In this document: one piece after another, positions 43,972 through 50,593 of the stretch | Layout: every line of letters begins with the position of its first letter | Numbering within the stretch: the first letter of the stretch is position 1 | DNA from: Porifericola rhodea | Lineage (GTDB): Bacteria > Bacteroidota > Bacteroidia > Cytophagales > Cyclobacteriaceae | Assembly: GCF_030506305.1 (NCBI RefSeq) | Contig: NZ_CP119421.1 | Span: forward strand, 3,550,501-3,614,500 | Length of the DNA: 64,000 nucleotides | Reading direction: 5' to 3' | The notes under the pieces: model-generated | Database searches by the model: none | What the model was told of the DNA's origin: nothing | Seen by the model: the letters and a program-made list of their open reading frames with translations, nothing else | Program-made: the position numbers and the translations under genes

Positions 43972-44479
43972 TAATGCTTTGCAGATTTTTTTTCAGGTTT
44001 TGTCTTGCTCTAAACAAGTTGATCTTCACTTGCCCCAGGCTCACGTCTAGCTGTTCGCTGATTTCGTCGTAGGTGTAGCCTTCAACGTCTCTTAGCTGAA
44101 TCACCTGCTGCTGTAGCAGAGGCAGGTGGCGCATAAATTTCTGGAGGCTATTCATGGTATCCTGAGTTTCGGCACTCTCGTAGGGTGACTGAGCACTATA
44201 GCTTAGCCTTAGCCCATCGTCAAGTACGTCTGTTTTACTGTAGTGTCCGGACTTCAGTTTATTCAATGAAATGTTACGGGTGAGTTGCATACACCAGGCC
44301 TCTATGCTGCGGTATACGTGCAGCTCTTCGCGGCGGTCCCAGGCTTTAATCAATACCTCCTGCACTACATCTTTGGCTTCGTCTTCGTTGCCCAGGTAGC
44401 GGAGAGCAAAGCGGTAAAGCTTATTCTTGACCGGCAGGACCTTATGTTTAAACTCTTCCAGTAGCATATTCAGAGGCAA
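43946..44479 (-). CDS. ECF RNA polymerase sigma factor
   Basis: A 177-residue sigma-70 family ECF factor. Region 2 is seen at ALRYLGNEDEAKDVVQEVLIKAW and region 4 at LRDVEGYTYDEISEQLDVSLGQVKINLFRARQNLKK (quoted in part). It heads an operon of anti-sigma-like protein, two DUF4252 proteins and an ABC exporter, an arrangement seen in several Bacteroidota. The signal that activates it is unknown. A terminator at 44559-44587 lies upstream and separates it from the preceding receptor gene, so its promoter must lie between 44480 and 44558. Confidence 0.93.
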   Translation of the reverse strand: MPLNMLLEEFKHKVLPVKNKLYRFALRYLGNEDEAKDVVQEVLIKAWDRREELHVYRSIEAWCMQLTRNISLNKLKSGHYSKTDVLDDGLRLSYSAQSPYESAETQDTMNSLQKFMRHLPLLQQQVIQLRDVEGYTYDEISEQLDVSLGQVKINLFRARQNLKKNLQSINAYGITKN

Positions 44480-44558
44480 GACAAGTGAGTGAAAGGAAAG
44501 TTACAGAGAAAATAAAAAATATATTAATAAAGTTGATGAGAGTATAGACATAAAGAAA

Positions 44559-44587
44559 AAGCCCGATGGATATTATCCACCGGGCTT
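44559..44587 (-). terminator. Intrinsic terminator for the CHASE3-GAF gene
   Basis: AAGCCCG (44559-44565) pairs with CGGGCTT (44581-44587), and inner TGGAT pairs with ATCCA. On the minus strand it is followed by TTTTTC. It lies 21 bp past the stop of the receptor gene and insulates the sigma operon from it. Confidence 0.85.
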
Positions 44588-44607
44588 GGTTTTGAGTATT
44601 TTGCTAT

Positions 44608-46218
44608 CTATGCGTTACTACTTTCTTCTTTGGCTTTATACTCCTGTATTAATTCTTCGTACTCCTGCGTTTTGCGCTGCATTTCTTCCTGAGTTGCCTG
44701 AAGCTCCTCCATGTTCTGGCGCATTTCTTCTTCCTGAGCACGCATCTCTTCAGCCTGTTCCTGAGATTGCTGAAGCAAAACTCTGGTTTTTTCATTGGTT
44801 TTTACCGTTGAAAGAGCAGAGGCTATAATCTCGCCCAGACTTTCAACAAATCTGATCTGGTAATCTTCAAACTCATGAAATGAAGCGATCTCTATAATAC
44901 CCATTACCACATCATTGTATTTAAGCGGGACAATCAGAATACTGCTCGGAAGAGCTTTCCCTAAACCTGAAGTGATGTTGATGTACTCTTCAGGAATCTC
45001 GGTAAGATAAATTGTATCTGCTTCCAGAAATGCCTGACCTACCAGGCCTTCACCTGCTGCTATAGTTTTTTTTAGGAATTTTTTTCTATCGTAAGCGTAG
45101 CAGGCTACCAATTCCAATATTGCTTCTTCGCCTTCTCCCTCGCTCAACACAAAGAGGCCGGCCTGATTGGCTTTAAGGTACTGTACTACATTAGTAACCA
45201 GTTTATCACCTAACTGATCTGTATCCTGCTGGAACTTACGAGTAATTTCGGCTACTATTGATAACCCCTCAGTTGTCCACAGTCTTCGCTGGTCTTCTTC
45301 TTTTACTTTTTTCATCTGCTCACGCATCTGTACCAACTCACCTGCAAGGTTCTCTTTATTGTAAATCTCATTCTCTTTACTCAAGCCGGTCCATTGAACG
45401 CCATAATCACCAGAGGTGATTTTCTTTACAAAGTCTGCAGCAAGGCGAAGGTTACCCACAATGTTATCAATAACTTTCTGCTCATTAAGCTCCTCATCAT
45501 TTTCCGTACCCTGGTCAAATATATATTTTTTGTTACTGGCGCTTAACTCATCAAAAAGCTGCTTTCTTTCCTGTTCTGTTTTTCTGATGCGAATAAGTAC
45601 CAGAACAAGTGTTGGAATACCAAGCAGTAGCAGCAGCCACTGGACATATCCAATCAGCCGGATGAATAGTGAGGATTTTGCAGAAGCTTTTAGTAGAATT
45701 TCTTCTTCGTAGGTATTTACCTTGGCAGTAATGCGACCATAATCCTGCATAAGCTCATAACCCAAATCTTTGTATAAAATAGCTTGTGCTTCTTCAGTAT
45801 TTCCACTTTTAGTAAGCTGATACATATTCTCAAGCATTGCCATGTAAGCATCTATGTCTTTTTTTACCATAGACATTGAGTCCTGCTCTGCGTAGTTTTG
45901 CTGTTCCAGAGTTTCCTCCAGCCTTTTGAGCGTAGCCGAGTAAGACTCTCTTGCAAATGTATATGGTGCGATAAATCTGGCTTCAGGAACAAGCATATAG
46001 CCTCTTAAACCTACATCGGCAATAGATACGAAAGAACCAAGCTGCTTTAAGTCTAAAATTACTTTTTGTGCCTGTCTGCTTTTCTCCTGTTCTTCTTCTA
46101 TTACGTACCGGCTGTAAAATGTAAAGATGGCTCCAGCTACAATCACCAGTAGAACGGTAGAAATGAAGAAATTAATACCTTTTTTGTTAAACCATTGAAT
46201 GAGTTTGTCCTTCATCAT
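44608..46218 (-). CDS. CHASE3-GAF receptor with coiled coil but no catalytic output domain
   Basis: A 536-residue membrane protein. TM1 is at about residues 18-38; a periplasmic helical CHASE3-like domain (about 40-185) carries GLRGYMLVPEARFIAPY; TM2 is at about 187-207; then a cytoplasmic linker, a GAF domain (about 325-465; QAGLFVLSEGEGEEAILELVA and AAGEGLVGQAFLEADTIYL, in part) and a C-terminal coiled coil rich in Glu, Gln and Met (residues 470-536). There is no histidine kinase, cyclase, HAMP or methyl-accepting domain. It may signal through the coiled coil to a separate partner. It is followed by a strong terminator. Confidence 0.85.
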   Translation of the reverse strand: MMKDKLIQWFNKKGINFFISTVLLVIVAGAIFTFYSRYVIEEEQEKSRQAQKVILDLKQLGSFVSIADVGLRGYMLVPEARFIAPYTFARESYSATLKRLEETLEQQNYAEQDSMSMVKKDIDAYMAMLENMYQLTKSGNTEEAQAILYKDLGYELMQDYGRITAKVNTYEEEILLKASAKSSLFIRLIGYVQWLLLLLGIPTLVLVLIRIRKTEQERKQLFDELSASNKKYIFDQGTENDEELNEQKVIDNIVGNLRLAADFVKKITSGDYGVQWTGLSKENEIYNKENLAGELVQMREQMKKVKEEDQRRLWTTEGLSIVAEITRKFQQDTDQLGDKLVTNVVQYLKANQAGLFVLSEGEGEEAILELVACYAYDRKKFLKKTIAAGEGLVGQAFLEADTIYLTEIPEEYINITSGLGKALPSSILIVPLKYNDVVMGIIEIASFHEFEDYQIRFVESLGEIIASALSTVKTNEKTRVLLQQSQEQAEEMRAQEEEMRQNMEELQATQEEMQRKTQEYEELIQEYKAKEESSNA

Positions 46219-46384
46219 TGAGTCAAAAATGTAAGGGTTAGAGATGCTTAAAAATAATAAGACATAGCGCTCTCTACCCGCTTAAGATGAACTTTTAGGT
46301 AAGTATGTAATATTTAAATTAAATTAGAATATATTGTACTATTGGGTTATTGATATTTAGGTAGCTGGGCACCAATTTTAACTT

Positions 46385-47482
46385 TTATTCTAATTCATTT
46401 CTGCCCAGGTAACGGTAAATGATGCTTCTGTATTCGGGTGAGGTTAGCTTCCGGAGGATCACAATATTAAGGTCATTTCTTAGCCTGCTATTCTCTGGTA
46501 TGGCAAAGCCATAATTACTAGGGAGTATGCGCCTTGGCATAATTTCTATATCTGGATAGTCATTGCTATTGAGCAAATATTGGAGGATTGGCCGATCGTA
46601 AATTACTACCGAAATTTCTTCATTTTCCAAAGCTTGAAGGGCTTCTTCTGGATTGCTATATAAGCTGGAGAATATACCCTCACGGTTAAGATATTCTTCG
46701 CTATTACTTCCTCCAATGGTGCCCACCTTCATATTGGCAAGATCTTCTATAGACTCTATGTTCTGGCTTAGTGTATTAACAGTAAGCGCAGATGCTATAG
46801 CTGCCGTAAGTGTAGAAGTAATAACAATAGCGGTAAACATCCATACGAAAGCCACTACCCGACCTCCGGGCGTAATGGGAGCTTTGTCACCATAACCCAC
46901 CGTTGTCATAGTTACAGCAGACCACCAGAAAGAACTGCCAATTCCTTTCATTCGGCCGTGTCCAAACATCTCTTTGTTTTTCTTGCGCTCAAAGAGCCAG
47001 AGTAACAGCCCAAAAATTAGAATAACAAAGCAGAGTACCCCTGCTGCTTTTACAAAGTCCCAGGACGCAATATTTACTAGTTGTGCAATAATTCCGCCTT
47101 GTTCTTTACGGATAGCTACTCCCATACCAGAAGAGAAATATGCGTGAGTAAAATCCATGCGTGTTTCTCTTTCGTCAGTAATTGTGATGGCTCCTACTGC
47201 CAGGTCTACCTCTTTGTTAGCCACACCATCCAACAAGGATTCCAGTGTATTGTATTTTTTATACTGATACTGAATACCCAGATCTTCGGCTACCTTCTCC
47301 CAAAACAAGATACTAATACCACTATAGACACTATCAGCATTGTCAATGACGAAAGGTACAATGGGCTTAATACCTACTGTAATGGTATCCGGGGGAGAGT
47401 AGGGTTCTGATTCTTGTGCAGATGAAAACTGAAAGAAAAAGAGTAGGAAAAAGCTTAGGCTTAGTAAAAAGTGTCTATTCAT
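46385..47482 (-). CDS. GluR0-like ligand-gated potassium channel
   Basis: A 365-residue membrane protein combining an amino-acid-binding clamshell and a pore. After a signal peptide (ending FSSAQ), S1 (about 35-126) has ITDERETRMDFTHAYFSSG with Arg105 as the likely carboxylate-binding residue. M1 is at 143-164, the pore loop is WWSAVTMTTVGYGDKAP with the K+ filter TVGYGD at 194-199, and M3 is at 208-232. S2 (about 240-365) contains VGTIGGSNSEEYL and Asp296 in VIYDRP, the amino-group ligand position. This layout is that of the Synechocystis GluR0. Ligand identity is unknown. Confidence 0.88.
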   Translation of the reverse strand: MNRHFLLSLSFFLLFFFQFSSAQESEPYSPPDTITVGIKPIVPFVIDNADSVYSGISILFWEKVAEDLGIQYQYKKYNTLESLLDGVANKEVDLAVGAITITDERETRMDFTHAYFSSGMGVAIRKEQGGIIAQLVNIASWDFVKAAGVLCFVILIFGLLLWLFERKKNKEMFGHGRMKGIGSSFWWSAVTMTTVGYGDKAPITPGGRVVAFVWMFTAIVITSTLTAAIASALTVNTLSQNIESIEDLANMKVGTIGGSNSEEYLNREGIFSSLYSNPEEALQALENEEISVVIYDRPILQYLLNSNDYPDIEIMPRRILPSNYGFAIPENSRLRNDLNIVILRKLTSPEYRSIIYRYLGRNELE

Positions 47483-47693
47483 ATCAGAAAAGTGGTTTAT
47501 TATAATAAAAAACAGGTAAGAGGTACGATTGTTAGCTTGCTACCTCTGGCACAGGTTTCAGCACAGTTAAAAGAAAACTAATGAGCAGCTTTGGCTAATT
47601 ATTTTGAACAGCCCAAGTTTATACTTGTTAATTAACATGATCTGATACCCATTTTTTTAGCAATTATTTATATCTAATTTTTAAAACTGATTT

Positions 47694-48320
47694 ATGGAAA
47701 GTGAAAATACGCATCAAATTGCCGTATTTGATATCAATGGAACGCTCTATCAGAAATCTTCTAAAGAAGAATTTTTTAAATATATATGCTTCAAAAAGGA
47801 TTATAAGCTACTCAATATCCTTCAGCTGGTTATATTTAAACTCATTGGTAAAGCACGTCTAATCAACCAGACTGAGTTTAAGGAGAACTTTTTTAATTAT
47901 CTGGATAACTTACCCCCTCAAAAAGTGCAGAAGTATGCGCGCGAGTACTGGTCTATTGAGTTTCCGCAGTACTTTAACAAAAAACTGATGAACAGGGTAG
48001 AGGAGTTAAAGAAAGAAGGTGTACAAATTATTTGTATCTCCGGAGGTTTAGATGTTTATATGAAACCACTTTTTGAAGACTTTAAGGTAGATCATCATTT
48101 TTGTACTCAGACCACCTATACCAAAAATACCTACAAAATTAAAGGGGAAGCCTGTAAGGGAAAGGAAAAAATAAAACGCTTAAATGAGCATTTTAATGGA
48201 AAGAAATACAACATTGTAGAAGCCTACTCTGACGATCCGGAGGATATTCTGGACCATGCTGACAGAGCCTTTCTAGTTAGTTCTGAAGGAAGTATAAGTC
48301 CATACAACGGTAAAAAATAA
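47694..48320 (+). CDS. HAD-IB-like hydrolase with altered motif I (DxN)
   Basis: A 208-residue HAD-superfamily protein. Motif I reads FDINGTLY with Asp13 as nucleophile and Asn15 where a second Asp normally acts as the general acid/base. Motif II is Ser117 in IICISGG, the conserved Lys lies in GEACKGKEKIK, and motif IV is AYSDDPED (Asp180, Asp181). The cap region is helical with basic residues. The family often removes phosphate from phosphoserine or lysophospholipids. The Asn at the +2 position should weaken classic phosphatase chemistry, and other catalytic activities are possible. The next gene's stop is 2 bp away on the other strand. Confidence 0.82.
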   Translation: MESENTHQIAVFDINGTLYQKSSKEEFFKYICFKKDYKLLNILQLVIFKLIGKARLINQTEFKENFFNYLDNLPPQKVQKYAREYWSIEFPQYFNKKLMNRVEELKKEGVQIICISGGLDVYMKPLFEDFKVDHHFCTQTTYTKNTYKIKGEACKGKEKIKRLNEHFNGKKYNIVEAYSDDPEDILDHADRAFLVSSEGSISPYNGKK

Positions 48321-48322
48321 AG

Positions 48323-49021
48323 TTATTGAGAAAGAAGGTTTTCTGCTAAGGCTGCTGGCTTTATGTGTTCGGTAGAGAAGGCAAGCTGGCGGTTTTGGCT
48401 GTCATTTAAAATTAATAGTTGTTGGACACCGTCAAATCTTAAGCTTTCAATCTTAGCTGTAGAAGCATATATAGTTCCCTTTTGATCCTTTTGTAAATCA
48501 AAGTAACGAAGCAGGTATTCATTATGTCCTCTGTTGATCTTTTTGGCTAAAAAATACAACTTTTGTTGTTCATTGTGTAGCCAAAGCTGATATGGTATTT
48601 CATTATCAAGGGTTGTAAGTGTATGTATCTGGGTGCCTTTTATATCAGTTAGTTTAATAGCTCCTTTGCCACTTTGCAAATCCATCAGGTCAGTAAAATA
48701 GATACTATCGCGCGTAGCGTTAAGGCAAAAGTCCTCTACAAAAGTAACGTCATTCCAATGCTTACTACTATACAGCAATTTAGTATGCTCTGTACCCTTA
48801 TGGTCTACTGCATGTAACTCCCCCGTTAAGCTCAGCCAGATAAACTGATTTTTTTCGTAGAGGTCCAGTATTTTTAATGCCTGGTCTTTTTCAGCTAGGG
48901 TATCCAGTAAGGCTTTTACTTCAGTGGTAAGGTTTCCACCCTGCCAGGTAGACTGGCATTGCACGAGCATAAAGCTTAGCAGTGCACTTAAGATAAGGCC
49001 GGAGAGCAAAATATTTTTCAT
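48323..49021 (-). CDS. Uncharacterised exported protein, probable lipoprotein
   Basis: From the preferred Met8 at 49021 (MKNILLSGLILSALLSFMLVQC) the product has 232 residues. The leader ends LVQC; Gln at -1 departs from the normal lipobox but recurs in another protein of this window (6493-6882). The mature part has several short strand-like blocks with a W or Y at similar spacing (FIWLSLTGELHAVDHKG, YQLWLHNEQQKLYFLAKK, IESLRFDGVQQLLILND, in part), suggesting a beta-propeller-like or repeated-sheet fold. No catalytic motif is seen. It is convergent with the HAD gene by 2 bp. Confidence 0.6.
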   Translation of the reverse strand: MKNILLSGLILSALLSFMLVQCQSTWQGGNLTTEVKALLDTLAEKDQALKILDLYEKNQFIWLSLTGELHAVDHKGTEHTKLLYSSKHWNDVTFVEDFCLNATRDSIYFTDLMDLQSGKGAIKLTDIKGTQIHTLTTLDNEIPYQLWLHNEQQKLYFLAKKINRGHNEYLLRYFDLQKDQKGTIYASTAKIESLRFDGVQQLLILNDSQNRQLAFSTEHIKPAALAENLLSQ

Positions 49022-49126
49022 GGGGCTTTTCTCTTTTGTCAATATCTAAGTATGAAATGTAACCTATCTACCAAATTTTTTAGAAAATAGGTGTTTACAC
49101 AAAGTCAGCCCTGCTATTCATATCAT

Positions 49127-49145
49127 TACTGAATTTATTTCAGTA
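49127..49145. repeat. Inverted repeat ahead of the sigma gene
   Basis: TACTGAA (49127-49133) and TTCAGTA (49139-49145) are perfect inverted copies around a 5-nt centre, 43 bp before the ATG at 49189. A near -7 element TATTTTG overlaps its right end. It could be the operator or the promoter region of this sigma operon. Confidence 0.4.
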
Positions 49146-49188
49146 TTTTGGTTACATCAAACGCTTCAGCACCTACTAACCTATAGCA

Positions 49189-49800
49189 ATGAAAAAGGCA
49201 GTAAATCAGGTTTCTGATGAGACCATTGTAGAATGCATCAGAAACAAGGAAAAGATTGAGCCTATAGTGCGTCACTTGTACGCTAACTATTATGATAGCC
49301 TGGCTAGTTACATCAGGAGCAATAATGGAAATGACCAGGATGCGGAGGATACTTTTCAGGAAAGCATTGTGGTGTTTATTGAAACAGTACAGCAAGGTAA
49401 GTTTAGAGGAGAAAGCAAGGTCAAAACTTTTTTATATGCCATTATGCGCAACCTATGGCTCAACGAACTTAAAAGACGCAAACGGGCACTGCAACGCGAA
49501 ACAAGGTATTATGATGAAAATCCTAAAGCCGAAGAAAGTGTGCAGGTAAGCCTACGAGAGAGCGAAGCTAAAAAGCAGGTAGCTGATCTTGTAGCGCAAC
49601 TAGGTCGCAATTGCCAAAAAATACTCAACCTATTTTATTATCAAGAAATGCCTATGAAAGATATATATCTGGAAATGGGCTACGAAAATGAGCAGATAGC
49701 GCGTAATATGAAGTATAAATGCATGAAAAAGATGCATGCGCTACTTGATGCTCATGATGAAATGAAACAACATTTTAAAAACTTATTTGTCAATGGATAG
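49189..49800 (+). CDS. ECF-type RNA polymerase sigma factor
   Basis: A 203-residue sigma-70 family factor. Region 2 is at LASYIRSNNGNDQDAEDTFQESIVVFIE and region 4 in ILNLFYYQEMPMKDIYLEMGYENEQIARNMKYKCMKKM (in part). It resembles the factor at 57663 more than the one at 43946 (shared N(G)xxQxAxDxxQ(E/D) and KYKCxK motifs). Its stop overlaps the start of the downstream TPR anti-sigma gene by 14 bp. It belongs with the CHAT protein gene that faces it and is the likely effector of this cluster's signalling. Confidence 0.9.
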   Translation: MKKAVNQVSDETIVECIRNKEKIEPIVRHLYANYYDSLASYIRSNNGNDQDAEDTFQESIVVFIETVQQGKFRGESKVKTFLYAIMRNLWLNELKRRKRALQRETRYYDENPKAEESVQVSLRESEAKKQVADLVAQLGRNCQKILNLFYYQEMPMKDIYLEMGYENEQIARNMKYKCMKKMHALLDAHDEMKQHFKNLFVNG

Positions 49801-50593
49801 ACAAGATTTACATAAGGCTGAGTTGATAGATCGTTTTCTGCATGGCGAAATGGATGAGACAGAACAGAAGGCCTTTGAGTATCAACTTTCTCAGGATGCA
49901 GAGCTGCGGGAAGAACTAGAGAGTACAGATATTGCCCGGCAGGGTATCCGGCACCTGGGACTACGTGCGGAAGTAAAACAGATAAGGGAGCAGATATTAA
50001 AAGATGCATCAGTACCAAGTTTGGAAGATCACCTCCAAAGTGAAGTTAAAACTCTACCACTATATGCATATGCGTACCGGGTAGCTGCCGGCTTGCTGAT
50101 CTTATTGCTGGCTGGGCTGGTACTTCAAACGGCAGTAGTGAGTCCGGAGGGTTTGTACAATAGCAAAATGGAGCTGAGCTCTGTTAATGACGTAACCAGA
50201 GGTAGAGGCGAAACTCCTTCTCAGACAGCTATGCTGGATGCTTACCAGCAAAACAGATTTGAAGATGCCTTGCAAATTTATGCAGGTATTGCTGAACCTA
50301 GTGTGGTTGAACACTTTTTTGCTGCTGCTGCTCACCTGCAGCTAGAGCAGTTTGAGGAGGCAATAGGTCAGTATCAGCAAATTTTGGAAATGGAAGGGAA
50401 AACAGACAATCAGTTTCTTTTGCAGGAAGCCTCTTATAAGTTAGCACTGACTCAACTTAGAGTAGAGGCGTACGATCAGGCAATTGTAATACTGGAAGAT
50501 CTGGATAATAATCACCCTTATTACGATAAGTTAATCTCTAATAGTTTTATGTGGAAACTGAAATTGCTAAGGTTTAAAGACCAGCTTTTTTAG
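49787..50593 (+). CDS. Membrane-anchored anti-sigma protein with C-terminal TPR domain
   Basis: A 268-residue (or 266 from the ATG at 49793) protein. The cytoplasmic N-terminus has LIDRFLHGEMDETEQKAFE and LSQDAELREELE, the non-zinc anti-sigma pattern also seen in the protein at 58207. A single transmembrane helix follows (about 97-118, VAAGLLILLLAGLVLQTAV). The periplasmic C-terminus has two or three TPR-like units (about 150-260). The gene overlaps the sigma gene by 14 bp and its 3' end overlaps the convergent CHAT gene by 27 bp. Direct sigma sequestration is inferred from location and pattern. Confidence 0.78.
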   Translation: MSMDRQDLHKAELIDRFLHGEMDETEQKAFEYQLSQDAELREELESTDIARQGIRHLGLRAEVKQIREQILKDASVPSLEDHLQSEVKTLPLYAYAYRVAAGLLILLLAGLVLQTAVVSPEGLYNSKMELSSVNDVTRGRGETPSQTAMLDAYQQNRFEDALQIYAGIAEPSVVEHFFAAAAHLQLEQFEEAIGQYQQILEMEGKTDNQFLLQEASYKLALTQLRVEAYDQAIVILEDLDNNHPYYDKLISNSFMWKLKLLRFKDQLF

